Shown: positions 1 through 7,808 of the stretch, in pieces | Position numbering within the stretch: position 1 is the stretch's first letter | How the letters are laid out: each line of letters starts with the position of its first letter | NCBI GenBank assembly: GCA_023392595.1 | Contig: JAEVYU010000052.1 | Span: forward strand, 1 to 59,256 | DNA from: Bacillota bacterium | Lineage (GTDB): Bacteria; Bacillota; UBA4882; UBA8346 | DNA: 59,256 nt | Direction: 5' to 3' | Translations under genes and position numbers: made by a program | The notes under the pieces: generated by a model | Seen by the model: only the letters and a program-made list of their open reading frames with translations | Told to the model about the DNA's origin: nothing | The model's database searches: none

Positions 1-126
1 GAAGGGAGAAACGAAATCAGCAAAGGGAGAAACGGCAAAAGGGAAGGGAGAAACGAAATCAGCAAAGGGAGAAACGGCAAAAAGGAAGGGAGAAACGAAA
101 TCACCCAAGGGAGAAACGGCCAAAAG
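1..126. repeat. Three tandem copies of a 42-bp repeat
   Basis: Three direct copies of a 42-bp unit start at 1, 43 and 85. Each unit is two 21-bp half-units sharing the core AAGGGAGAAACG, so the core occurs six times at 21-bp spacing. Copies differ at only a few bases. The array runs off the left edge, so its full length is unknown. Both 21 and 42 are multiples of three and the plus frame starting at base 1 stays open through the array. Confidence 0.9.
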
Positions 127-153
127 AATTTGATTGAGCTTTTAGGGATTTAA
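1..153 (+). CDS. Possible 3' end of a heptad-repeat protein (partial)
   Basis: Frame 1 is open from the window edge to TAA at 151-153. It would encode alternating seven-residue units of the type EGRNEIS and KGRNGKR, followed by a short non-repeat tail (NLIELLGI). The third copy carries Ser-Lys to Thr-Gln changes that keep the frame open. This may be the C-terminal end of a basic, low-complexity protein, or the frame may be open only because the repeat lacks stops. The minus strand through the repeat is also open, which weakens the case. No function can be assigned. Confidence 0.25.
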   Translation, partial: EGRNEISKGRNGKREGRNEISKGRNGKKEGRNEITQGRNGQKNLIELLGI

Positions 154-200
154 GAGAAAATTTCGGAGGAAAATTTAATTATTCGTTAGCTTTCCTGAAA

Positions 201-229
201 TTGTTTAATTTGCTGAAATTGTATATAAT
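201..229 (+). promoter_or_regulatory. SigA-type promoter of the barrel-like protein gene
   Basis: TTGTTT at 201-206 and TATAAT at 224-229 with a 17-bp spacer. It lies inside the longest possible reading of the next gene, which supports the downstream ATG at 273 as the real start. Confidence 0.6.
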
Positions 230-272
230 GAATAGTAAAATAGGGTTTTTATTCGTTTTGGGAGTGATATTA

Positions 273-893
273 ATGAAAAAAACTATTATCCGGGTATTTT
301 TAACCGGGCTATTCATCTTTCTGACCAGTACGAGCGTTTTTGGAGCTTCTTTTTACGTAAACGGCAATGTTCATCATTTTTTATTTTTATCAGACCTTAC
401 CAGGGATGACTTTGATTGGTATTCTTTGGGAATGGAATATTCGAGCGAAGCGACTCAAAACAAGTTAAATGTTGAATGTTTCAATCCCCTTCACGATATC
501 ACAGCCAAGGGTATAATGGTGAGAAATGGAATATTATTAATATCAGACAATGAGTCCGTGCTGTACGGCAATTTTTCCGTGATGGGCCTGCACGTCGATG
601 CGGGGGGAATAAAGAATGACTTTGGCGGAATAATGCTGGGAATTGAAAGCCGGTATTTGGTGGATCAACGGTCATACATCGACTGCGGTATTGATTTTAC
701 TGTCTCCGGCCTTGGGGGAAATGCGTTTGACTCAGGTTATGGGGTGGCCAACCTAAGATTGAATACTCTGGTTACGGATCATCTGGGATTCTCATTGGGA
801 TTGAATTGGACCAGGATGATTGTGAGAGACAATGATCTCAAGATAAAAGAGAGTGATAGCGGACTGAATTTGGGAATGTTTCTCAAGTTTTAA
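273..893 (+). CDS. Secreted beta-barrel-like protein (putative outer-membrane protein)
   Basis: A 206-residue protein with a clear signal peptide: MKK, a hydrophobic stretch and a cut near VFGA-SF. The mature part has no membrane helix. It is made of short alternating strands rich in Gly, Asn and aromatic residues, and it ends in a strand-like segment (LGMFLKF) with a C-terminal Phe, the usual mark of BAM-dependent outer-membrane barrels. I do not recognise a named family. The start at 273 is chosen because GGAGTG precedes it at good spacing and the promoter sits at 201-229; the longer reading from a TTG at 201 would overlap that promoter. It is a single gene followed by a hairpin. If the barrel reading is right, the host has an outer membrane. 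A secreted soluble beta-sandwich is the main alternative. Confidence 0.6.
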   Translation: MKKTIIRVFLTGLFIFLTSTSVFGASFYVNGNVHHFLFLSDLTRDDFDWYSLGMEYSSEATQNKLNVECFNPLHDITAKGIMVRNGILLISDNESVLYGNFSVMGLHVDAGGIKNDFGGIMLGIESRYLVDQRSYIDCGIDFTVSGLGGNAFDSGYGVANLRLNTLVTDHLGFSLGLNWTRMIVRDNDLKIKESDSGLNLGMFLKF

Positions 894-978
894 TGGCCAG
901 TCTCATGAAGTATCTTTGAAACGGATGGATTGTCACAGAGACGTTGAGTTATCCCGGCTTCCGGTTTATGCCGTTAAA

Positions 979-1005
979 AACCCGCTCCATATATGGTAGC
1001 GGGTT
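979..1005. terminator. Bidirectional hairpin terminator
   Basis: AACCCGCT pairs with AGCGGGTT around an inner CCAT/ATGG stem with one bulged T. A short T-rich run follows on the plus strand and TTTTTAA on the minus strand, so it could end both the barrel gene and the XRE gene. A near copy of the same hairpin lies at 22242-22269. Confidence 0.55.
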
Positions 1006-1164
1006 AAATGTTTTAATAGTATTGGATCATAAAGTGACAGCACATTGATTGGATTGCTATAGGGAATGATTTTTAAACGCTAATGGTTTCCACCGGGGCA
1101 AAAAGCGCCGCCCCATCGATTTCCAATCCCTCCGCGATTAACAACAACATGTCAAAGGAAAAAC

Positions 1165-1473
1165 TTATTTTAACTTCTGCCCTTTGAATTTATCGTGTAG
1201 GAATTCAATGAATAGTTCCGCCGCTTGTCTGGCTTCCGGCGGGAGACCCTTCAGAATATCTTCCGGTGTCTTTACCTTCGAATTACCAAGCAAATAGTCC
1301 GTGCTTACATCCAAATGCCGGGCGATTTTACAGAGAGTATTAAAATCGGGTTCCCGTTCTCCGGTTTCATATTTTGATAAAGCGGCATAGGTAATACCTG
1401 TTTGGGTAGCCAAGTCCTCTCTGCTTATATTGGCCTCATCTCTCAAATTTTTTAATTGATTTGCAAATTCCAT
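1165..1473 (-). CDS. XRE-family transcriptional regulator (SinR/ImmR-like)
   Basis: A 102-residue protein with an N-terminal Cro/C1-type helix-turn-helix (about residues 5-60; recognition region TQTGITYAALSKYETGEREP, then the typical LCKIARHLDVSTDYLLG) and a short helical C-terminal tail that may mediate dimerisation. Start chosen at MEFANQ, five bases after GAGGTG; an upstream in-frame Met adds nine unlikely residues. It is divergent from a Spo0E-like gene, and two GACGAAACG sites lie between them. By analogy with SinR it may be a small repressor of the neighbouring sporulation-type phosphatase and of itself; that role is inferred from position only. Size and domain order also fit phage-type or ICE immunity repressors, but nothing mobile is seen nearby. 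Confidence 0.85.
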   Translation of the reverse strand: MEFANQLKNLRDEANISREDLATQTGITYAALSKYETGEREPDFNTLCKIARHLDVSTDYLLGNSKVKTPEDILKGLPPEARQAAELFIEFLHDKFKGQKLK

Positions 1474-1526
1474 CCAGACACCTCGGGTTGATCTTAGCAC
1501 AAAATATTAAAAATAATAATTTATTA

Positions 1527-1567
1527 GACGAAACGGATAACAATAACTTGCAAATGGACGAAACGTC
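1527..1567. promoter_or_regulatory. Paired operator for the XRE regulator
   Basis: GACGAAACG at 1527-1535 and GACGAAACGTC at 1557-1567, exactly 30 bp (about three helical turns) apart. The second is a perfect inverted repeat (GACG-AAA-CGTC) that sits inside the spacer of the plus-strand promoter, an ideal place for a repressor. Binding by the adjacent XRE protein is inferred. Confidence 0.5.
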
Positions 1568-1576
1568 TATTATAAT
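1548..1576 (+). promoter_or_regulatory. Promoter of the Spo0E-like gene
   Basis: TTGCAA (1548-1553) and TATAAT (1571-1576) with a 17-bp spacer that contains the GACGAAACGTC operator. A second TATAAT follows at 1582-1587. It leaves a leader of about 145 nt before the Spo0E-like gene at 1726. Confidence 0.65.
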
Positions 1577-1725
1577 AATCGTATAATGTATTTTCATTCA
1601 TGAAAAAATGCACATATCGGAGTAAGATTTTAAATACCTGTTATCTATTCTTGGATAAAGAAAAGTGGAGAGGAATCGGTTATTACAGGGAAACGTTAAA
1701 TTGAGATATTCGAGGTATTGCGGGA

Positions 1726-1947
1726 ATGTCAATGGGTACAAACGCTGCTGATTTGGAGAAACTCTTAGAGGAGATCCATAAGGCCCGTAACCGGATGCAG
1801 CGGTTATGGGCGGAAAAAGGTTATACCGATGATGAGGTTTTGGCGGCCAGCGTTGAGGTTGATCATTTATTGAATGAGTATGACCGGGTGCTGGGGGTTT
1901 TAACGCCGGAAGCGGCGGGAGATGAAAAAAGTAGACCGCTTTTGTAA
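1726..1947 (+). CDS. Spo0E-like aspartyl-phosphate phosphatase
   Basis: A 73-residue protein with the Spo0E family pattern: a first helix (LEEIHKARNRMQRLWAEKG), a short turn (YTDDEV) and a second helix with the signature SVEVDHLLNEYD, matching the family consensus S-x-E-L-D-x-L-L-N-x-Y. Spo0E proteins remove phosphate from Spo0A-P or related receiver domains and so delay sporulation. Its target here could be Spo0A, or the response regulator encoded at 2495. The start is uncertain: ATG at 1726 (GAGG about ten bases upstream) or ATG at 1732. It ends base-to-base against the stop of a second, convergent Spo0E-like gene. Control by the XRE protein through 1557-1567 is likely. Confidence 0.8.
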   Translation: MSMGTNAADLEKLLEEIHKARNRMQRLWAEKGYTDDEVLAASVEVDHLLNEYDRVLGVLTPEAAGDEKSRPLL

Positions 1948-2148
1948 TTAAAATGTTTCCCGATAAAACGGCATAAACTGTTGATATTGATTCAATAAAA
2001 CGTCCAGTTCGATGCTGGCCTCCAAGACAACATCGTCGGTACACTGCCGTTGGTTCCAAAGGGTTTGCATTTTGGCCCGGGCAAATTCGATTTTTGTTTC
2101 CAGAGAGTCTTTGGTTTCAACCAAAGGGATGGTTTTTTTCTTGCGCAT
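1948..2148 (-). CDS. Spo0E-like aspartyl-phosphate phosphatase (second copy)
   Basis: A 66-residue protein with the same two-helix hairpin as its neighbour: ETKIEFARAKMQTLW in helix one and SIELDVLLNQYQQF in helix two, with the S-x-E-L-D-x-L-L-N-x-Y signature and its acidic residue intact. A basic N-terminus (MRKKK) precedes it. Start supported by TGAGG seven bases upstream. It converges on the Spo0E-like gene at 1726 with no bases between the stop codons, so the two transcripts must overlap. A broken copy of this gene lies at 9333-9497, again beside remnants of the response regulator, which links this phosphatase to that two-component pair. Confidence 0.8.
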   Translation of the reverse strand: MRKKKTIPLVETKDSLETKIEFARAKMQTLWNQRQCTDDVVLEASIELDVLLNQYQQFMPFYRETF

Positions 2149-2494
2149 TTTTTTACCTCAATATTTTAAATCGTTTTTGGATGATTTGTTTATTAATGTA
2201 ATTATATGAATTTTTAAAACAACTTAGTAAGTCCGATTATTTTATGGCACCTCTATGTAGAAAATACTTCGAAGCCTAAAAGATCGATTCTCCCGCCGAG
2301 GTGTCTTCACAATCATTGAGTAGTTATTGAGAGAACGTTTTACTGGATGGCGGTGAGGACAAACCAGGTTATCAATCATACTCAAAATTAGAGGAATTTT
2401 GTAAATAATATGGAATATCAAAAATGTTATGGAGTTTGGTATTTTAAAAGTTAAAGCTGAGGTTGACTCCTCGTTGAACGGTAGGGACATGCGG

Positions 2495-3109
2495 ATGGGT
2501 ATAAAGACGTTGATCGTGGAAGACGAATTGGAATGGCTGGAGCTTTATTTTCAAGAACTACGCCGTTTTGAAGATATCGAAATCGTCGATACGGTTAGAA
2601 CTGCGGAAGAGGCGGTTGAACGGTCCAAAATTACCCGGCCGGATATTATTTTGATGGATTTGAATTTGTCGAAAAATCAATTTGATGGGTTAACCGCCAT
2701 CGGAGATATCTTGCAGGATATCGATACCAACATTATCGTGGTGACTTCCCATTTTGATAAAACCCTCATCGAGGAAGCTTTCAATGCCGGAGCTGTGGAT
2801 TATCTCCTGAAACATCATCTGGAACGTTTACCCGAACTTGTGAAAGAGACCTACGAGAATGCCAGCCCGCATGCAGTGTTGGCCAATGCATATTCGCATA
2901 ACCGTAAAGAGAACCGGTTTAATTCCTTGAGTAAAGCGGAGCGGGAAGTCCTGCAATTTAAGAAACAGGGTTTTACCCATACCGAGATTGAAAAAATGTC
3001 TTATAAAGCCCGAAGTACGCTTAGACATCAAGTTAGCAGCCTGTTGAAAAAATTGAACGTGCATTCATGCCAGGAAGCGGTTAAAAAGTTTAAACAGTTT
3101 ATTGAATAA
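2495..3109 (+). CDS. Response regulator, REC plus LuxR-type HTH
   Basis: About 204 residues. Residues 1-120 are a receiver domain: VEDE acidic pocket, the phospho-acceptor Asp in DIILMDLNLS, the Thr/Ser switch in VVTSH and the conserved Lys in VDYLLKHH. Residues 140-200 are a NarL/FixJ-like helix-turn-helix (LSKAEREVLQFKKQGFTHTE, then SSLLKKLNVHSCQEAVKK). Start chosen at the ATG at 2495, which follows GGTAGGG by eight bases; an in-frame ATG at 2489 is too close to it. It is followed by adenine deaminase and a histidine kinase on the same strand, so the kinase at 5000 is the likely partner. Flanking Spo0E-like genes suggest its phosphate may be removed by them. A truncated copy lies at 9498-9735. 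Confidence 0.85.
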   Translation: MGIKTLIVEDELEWLELYFQELRRFEDIEIVDTVRTAEEAVERSKITRPDIILMDLNLSKNQFDGLTAIGDILQDIDTNIIVVTSHFDKTLIEEAFNAGAVDYLLKHHLERLPELVKETYENASPHAVLANAYSHNRKENRFNSLSKAEREVLQFKKQGFTHTEIEKMSYKARSTLRHQVSSLLKKLNVHSCQEAVKKFKQFIE

Positions 3110-3221
3110 ACTAAAGCTTTGGGTAAATTTGGTTGGCGGTTCTTGATGGATTTATTAGGAGGCGATGAGTTTCTGATTTGGATAACAAAGCGTCACTTTA
3201 TACCAAAAAGGGAGAGTTACG

Positions 3222-4982
3222 ATGAATCAGCATTTATTTAGAGTTGCCATAGGTAAAGAACCTGCTAATGTAGTCATTAAAAATGGACAATTGCTCAACG
3301 TATATAGTGGAGAAATTTACCCCGGTGGCATTGCCCTTGCTGGTGAGAAGATCGCAGCAGTCGGTGATATTGAGTATACCATTGGTGAAACTACAGAGGT
3401 TATTGACGCGGATGGCAAGTATCTTACACCCGGTTTTATTGATGGTCATATTCATCCGGAGAGTTCTAATTTGAGTATGGCCAAATTTGCGGAAATAGCC
3501 CTTTGCCATGGCACGTCCAGCGTCTTCACGGATTTACATGAAATTGGTGTTGTTGGTGGTATTGAAGCGATGAATGCAGCACTGGATGAGGGGAAACAAA
3601 CTCCTTTAAAATATTATTGGGTCGTGCCCTCCCATATTCCGTTTTCGCCAGATCTTGAAACCAGTGGTGGTCGAATCAATGCCGATATTATTGAGCAGGC
3701 GATGATTCGGGAGGAAGCCGTCGGTCTTTCGGAAGTATGCTCTTCCTATGTCGCGTTGGAACATGCGGATTTGATGCGCTCACTTGATATTACCAGTAAA
3801 GAGCGGAAAACAATATCGGGACATGGCCCGGATGCCACGGGTCCCTTATGGAATGCTTTCGTGGCAGTTGGAGTGAATAATGATCATGAATCTTTATCGG
3901 CTGAAGATATTTTATTGCGTGTACGTACCGGTGTCCATGCGCAATTACGCCATAACTTGATTGTACCTACTTTACCCCAAATGATTACGGCCATAACAAA
4001 ACAAGGCATTAATACCAGGATGCTAAGTTTAGTGACGGATGATACTTCGTCAGTGATTTTGGTCAAAGAAGGACATATGGATTATTTAGTCCGTCTGGCA
4101 TTGGAGCAAGGGGTGGATTTCATGACAGCTATTCAGATGGTAACTCTTAATGCCGCCCAGACATTCAACAAAGATAATGAAATTGGTTCCTTGGCACCAG
4201 GACGCTTTGCCGACATTAACATCGTGGAAGGCCCGCCGAATTTCAAAGTACTTAAAACCATAGTTAATGGGAAGTTGGTAGCAGAGAGCTTGCGTCCACT
4301 TAAGCCTGTATCCTTGAAAGACCATCAACCTTGCTTATTCAATACCTTTCACGTTAAAAAGGAAGTAACTAGCCGCGATATGGTGATTGAAGCTAAAACC
4401 GGGGCCAAAAAGGCTCATCTGCACGTTATGCGCACTTTACCGTGGGTACCGATTACAGAGGGTGGCGAGGCCGATTTACCGGTGGAGGATGACTATATTG
4501 CCTCTGATGTTAACCAGGATTTATTGCATATCGCTGTTGTCGAAAGACACCGTAAAACCGGGAATATTGGTAGGGCCTTTCTTGGCGGGATGGGTTTAAA
4601 AAGCGGGGCAATGGCTTCGAGTATCGGTCATGACCATCACAACATCGTGACTCTAGGTGCTAATCCGGAAGATATGGCAATTGCCGTAAACCGTATAGGG
4701 GAAATGCAAGGTGGTATTGTTTTGGTTGAAAAGGGCCAGGTTTTAGACGAGATTCCTTTGCCCCTTTTGGGATTATTAACTGACATAGATGCTTGGACAC
4801 TGGCGGAGAAACGCGAGGCCTTGCTAAATAAGGCAAGGGAAATGGGATGCAATGTTTCGGATGCCTTTATGTTCCTTTCTTTCATTTCTTTGGCGGCTCT
4901 TCCGGCTTTCGCTATTACGGATAAGGGATATATCGATGTAATCGCTCAAAGAGTTATGGATCCTGTTCTTAAGTTTATGTAA
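3222..4982 (+). CDS. ade: Adenine deaminase
   Basis: A 586-residue amidohydrolase that converts adenine to hypoxanthine and ammonia in purine salvage. The metal-binding start of the barrel is seen as PGFIDGHIHPESS, and the family-specific blocks ISGHGPDATGPLWNAF, GVNNDHES and LVTDDTSS are present, then the C-terminal ade domain (GHDHHNIVTLGANPEDM). Length agrees with the 570-600 residues usual for the family. GGGAG lies six bases before ATG. It is cytoplasmic. It is unusual to find it between a response regulator (112 bp upstream) and a histidine kinase (17 bp downstream); the decayed copy of this locus at 9498-9834 shows no trace of it. It may be a passenger or part of a purine-linked signalling operon; the sequence does not decide. 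Confidence 0.93.
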   Translation: MNQHLFRVAIGKEPANVVIKNGQLLNVYSGEIYPGGIALAGEKIAAVGDIEYTIGETTEVIDADGKYLTPGFIDGHIHPESSNLSMAKFAEIALCHGTSSVFTDLHEIGVVGGIEAMNAALDEGKQTPLKYYWVVPSHIPFSPDLETSGGRINADIIEQAMIREEAVGLSEVCSSYVALEHADLMRSLDITSKERKTISGHGPDATGPLWNAFVAVGVNNDHESLSAEDILLRVRTGVHAQLRHNLIVPTLPQMITAITKQGINTRMLSLVTDDTSSVILVKEGHMDYLVRLALEQGVDFMTAIQMVTLNAAQTFNKDNEIGSLAPGRFADINIVEGPPNFKVLKTIVNGKLVAESLRPLKPVSLKDHQPCLFNTFHVKKEVTSRDMVIEAKTGAKKAHLHVMRTLPWVPITEGGEADLPVEDDYIASDVNQDLLHIAVVERHRKTGNIGRAFLGGMGLKSGAMASSIGHDHHNIVTLGANPEDMAIAVNRIGEMQGGIVLVEKGQVLDEIPLPLLGLLTDIDAWTLAEKREALLNKAREMGCNVSDAFMFLSFISLAALPAFAITDKGYIDVIAQRVMDPVLKFM

Positions 4983-4999
4983 AAGGGATATGAGTAGTA

Positions 5000-6364
5000 A
5001 TGTTGCTTTTGGTTGCGCTTTTTGTTATGTGGTCTATTTCTTTAATATTTCTTTTCATGAGGTCAAGAGAAAGAACCAATTTATGGTTTAGTGGTCTTTT
5101 TTTCGTTCAAGGTCTCGGAGTGCTTGAAGCCATTGTAGAAGTGTTGATAATTCCTCACGCTTTTGAAAATGTTGGGATGCTCTGGGTGATTAGGCGGTTT
5201 TTGGCTACTTTTTGTTTTCGTTTATTTCCATATTGTCTGATAATGGCAGGTGTTAGCTACTCAAATTTTTTTGATCCGAAAATAAAAAGACAGCTTAAAT
5301 ATATATTTATTATCCCGTTAATCATTACTTTTATCCTCGATTTTATGGTTATTAAAGAGGGTTTTTTATATATCGATTTGCCACAAAGTAGAATGTTTTG
5401 GATCACTCATATCTGGGCAGTGCCCTACTATTTATTTTCAAATTTTCTTTTTTTTCATGCCTATCGTACTGAATATGAGCAACAAAAAAAGCAACAGAAA
5501 TTAATGGTCTTTTTGGTCCTCTCATTGCCTACGCTAGCGATCATGGGTGAAACCTTGACAATAGCCCCACATAAGGAATGGTGGAAGTATCTCTTAGGTC
5601 AATCTTCTATTTTAACAGGATTTTTTTTATACTTTATCGGGAAATATGGATTAGAAGGTCTTAAACTCCGGTTGGAAAAAGAATATGAAAATGGTACCGT
5701 AACCGGAGCGACTCTTATCAGTCATACTATCAAAAATGAATTATCCAAAATTCATTGCAATATCGATGCCCTTAAAAGGGGTATCAGTGATGCCGATAAA
5801 GCGTTTAATAATATTGACAAGGCCGCTGAACATATGTATGAAATGGTCGACCGGATCGGGAAACACCTGCAAGACTTGAATCTGGAATTTGGCAATTATC
5901 ATTTGAGCCCGATTATCGACAGGGTGCTGGAATCCCATGAGCCTATATTCAGGGAGAAGGGCATTCAAGTCGTTAAAAATTATCATGCAGACCCGGCGGT
6001 TTATTGCGATAAAGTCCATATTGCCGAAGTGTTGAATAATATTTTAATCAACGCCATTGAAGCAATCGTAGGGGATTGTGGGAGAATTGCAGCGGATTTG
6101 AGCGCAACCAAGAAAGAAGTTCTCATCAAAATTTCCGACAACGGACCGGGGATAGCTTCCGACCAATTGGATAAAGTGATGAATCTGTTTTATTCAACCA
6201 AGGGTGGGGGAGGAAGTATCCGTGGTTCGGGTTTGTATTATTGCGTAACGGTAATTCAAAAACACCATGGTGAAATTCGGATTCACAGTAAACCCGATAT
6301 GGGGACAACGGTGGATATCATGCTTCCGTTATCCCCAAAACCGGGTACCTCTCCCTTTGATTGA
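5000..6364 (+). CDS. Membrane sensor histidine kinase
   Basis: A 454-residue protein. Residues 1-225 hold about six to seven hydrophobic segments that form a membrane sensor with little extra-membrane mass. The phospho-acceptor region is SHTIKNELSKIHCNIDALK (about 238-256), an H-x-x-K-N-x-L type box. The GHKL ATPase domain follows: N box LNNILINAIEAI, G1 ISDNGPGI, F box FYSTKGGGG, G2 GSGLYYCV. It is the probable partner of the response regulator at 2495, with adenine deaminase between them. The ligand is unknown; a membrane-embedded signal or coupling to purine supply are both possible. The start at 5000 has a GGGA element about 12 bases upstream, slightly far. A remnant of its 3' end lies at 9736-9834. 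Confidence 0.85.
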   Translation: MLLLVALFVMWSISLIFLFMRSRERTNLWFSGLFFVQGLGVLEAIVEVLIIPHAFENVGMLWVIRRFLATFCFRLFPYCLIMAGVSYSNFFDPKIKRQLKYIFIIPLIITFILDFMVIKEGFLYIDLPQSRMFWITHIWAVPYYLFSNFLFFHAYRTEYEQQKKQQKLMVFLVLSLPTLAIMGETLTIAPHKEWWKYLLGQSSILTGFFLYFIGKYGLEGLKLRLEKEYENGTVTGATLISHTIKNELSKIHCNIDALKRGISDADKAFNNIDKAAEHMYEMVDRIGKHLQDLNLEFGNYHLSPIIDRVLESHEPIFREKGIQVVKNYHADPAVYCDKVHIAEVLNNILINAIEAIVGDCGRIAADLSATKKEVLIKISDNGPGIASDQLDKVMNLFYSTKGGGGSIRGSGLYYCVTVIQKHHGEIRIHSKPDMGTTVDIMLPLSPKPGTSPFD

Positions 6365-6405
6365 AAGCTGTTCCAAGACTCCCTTCATATCACGCCACGC
6401 CTGCT

Positions 6406-7740
6406 TCACAGAACGGCTCCATTGGTAATGGACCTAGATACCTTCACCTTTGATATTCTTTTCTCCTCTATCGCTTCGACTTTAAAGACTATGCCTTTAT
6501 ATTCGACCACCGGTTTTTCTCCTTCTTCCGGTATTCGTCCCAGTTGACCAATGATTAAACCGCTTAAAATCTCATAGTCTTCAATAGGTAATTGCACCTT
6601 TAAAAATTCTTGGACTTCATCCAGACTCGCAGTCCCTTCCATTAAGAAATGATTTTCATCGATTTTTTGGATTGTTTTCTCATCCTCATCATACTCATCA
6701 AAGATATTACCGACTATTTCCTCCAGTAAATCTTCAATTGTAACGATACCGGCAGTTCCGCCATATTCATCAATTACCACGGCCATATGGGTCTTGCTTC
6801 TTTGTAATTCTTTAAATAACTTATCGGTTTTTTTCGATTCCGGTGTGTAAAAAGGCTTGCGAATGATATCTTTCAGAGAAAAGGCAGCTCCCGGATTTTT
6901 CTTTATAAAATTCAACAAATCCTTGACATGGAGGATGCCTACGATATTATCGATAGTTCCTTCGTACACCGGCAATCGGGTGAATTGCTCACTATTGGCC
7001 GTCTCTAAAACTTCATTTAGTTTGGAGTCAAGGGAAAGCCCGACAATATCCTTACGGTGAGTCATAATTTCGGAAACCATTTTATTATTAAACTCAAAGA
7101 TATTATCGATCATCTTCTTTTCGGATTCCTCAATGACTCCCTTTTCCTCTCCCAGATCAACCATCATCCGAATTTCCTCTTCGGTTACTTTTTCCTCATT
7201 AAAATGCGGATTTCCGCCAAAAAGTTTAATTACAAAGTTCGTAGAGAATGTTAAGAACCGCACAAATGGACTTACCAGTATTAAGAGAAAATGAAGCGGT
7301 TTGATGACCAACATCGATATTTGCTCCGGCTTTTGCATGGCCACTCTTTTTGGAACCAATTCACCAAAAACTAAGGTAAAATAGGATAAAAGGATTGTAA
7401 TAAAGATAACCGCTATCAACTTCATTACCGATTCATCCATAGGCAAACCGGTTGCAATGACAACCCCGGTTAGTCTGTCGGCGAAGCTTTCAGCCGCGAA
7501 AGCACTGGCTAAAAGGCCCGACAGGGTGACGCCCACCTGGATGGTAGCAAGGAATCTGCCGGGTTCACTAATGAATTGGTGCAGCAGCTTAGCTTTTTTA
7601 TCCCCTTCCTCGGCCATCTTTTTGATTTTTTTATCATTCAGTGTAATAATGGCAATCTCCGATGAAGCAAAAAAGGCATTCATTCCGATTAACACCAATA
7701 AAAATAAAATTTGTAAAACGAGACTACTGTCCGATTCCAT
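6406..7740 (-). CDS. CNNM/CorC-HlyC family transporter (paralogue 1)
   Basis: A 444-residue protein with an N-terminal CNNM (DUF21) membrane domain of about four helices (residues 1-190), a pair of CBS domains (about 205-335; HVKDLL and MAVVIDEYGGTAGIVTIEDL) and a C-terminal CorC_HlyC domain (350-440; LPIEDYEILSGLIIGQLGRI). The family includes MpfA-type magnesium exporters and was long labelled haemolysin-like. The CBS pair usually binds ATP-Mg. AGGAGG lies eleven bases before ATG. It is the downstream member of a tandem pair separated by a strong terminator, so it probably has its own promoter. The minus orientation makes it convergent with the histidine kinase gene, 41 bp away. Substrate (Mg or another divalent ion) is not readable from sequence. 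Confidence 0.85.
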   Translation of the reverse strand: MESDSSLVLQILFLLVLIGMNAFFASSEIAIITLNDKKIKKMAEEGDKKAKLLHQFISEPGRFLATIQVGVTLSGLLASAFAAESFADRLTGVVIATGLPMDESVMKLIAVIFITILLSYFTLVFGELVPKRVAMQKPEQISMLVIKPLHFLLILVSPFVRFLTFSTNFVIKLFGGNPHFNEEKVTEEEIRMMVDLGEEKGVIEESEKKMIDNIFEFNNKMVSEIMTHRKDIVGLSLDSKLNEVLETANSEQFTRLPVYEGTIDNIVGILHVKDLLNFIKKNPGAAFSLKDIIRKPFYTPESKKTDKLFKELQRSKTHMAVVIDEYGGTAGIVTIEDLLEEIVGNIFDEYDEDEKTIQKIDENHFLMEGTASLDEVQEFLKVQLPIEDYEILSGLIIGQLGRIPEEGEKPVVEYKGIVFKVEAIEEKRISKVKVSRSITNGAVL

Positions 7741-7762
7741 AATAATCGATTCCTCCTAATAT

Positions 7763-7805
7763 AAAAAAAGCCAGATACCGGATAAAACCACTGGCTTTTG
7801 GTTTC
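7763..7805 (-). terminator. Intrinsic terminator after the second CNNM gene
   Basis: AAAAGCCAG (7766-7774) pairs with CTGGCTTTT (7791-7799). Read on the minus strand the stem is followed by a run of seven T. It separates the two CNNM genes. Confidence 0.75.
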
Positions 7806-7808
7806 ATT

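Noticed and set aside
1..126. CRISPR array at the left edge
   Set aside because: The units are contiguous direct repeats with no unique spacers and no cas genes are nearby.
1073..1150. 25-codon minus-strand frame downstream of the XRE gene (MLLLIAEGLEIDG...)
   Set aside because: Protein-like wording but no ribosome site and no family match; too short to support.
3110..3221. Purine riboswitch before adenine deaminase
   Set aside because: The region was read for the conserved loops of the purine aptamer and none were found.
6857..7254. Plus-strand frames across the CNNM genes
   Set aside because: Shadows of the well-supported minus-strand coding sequence.
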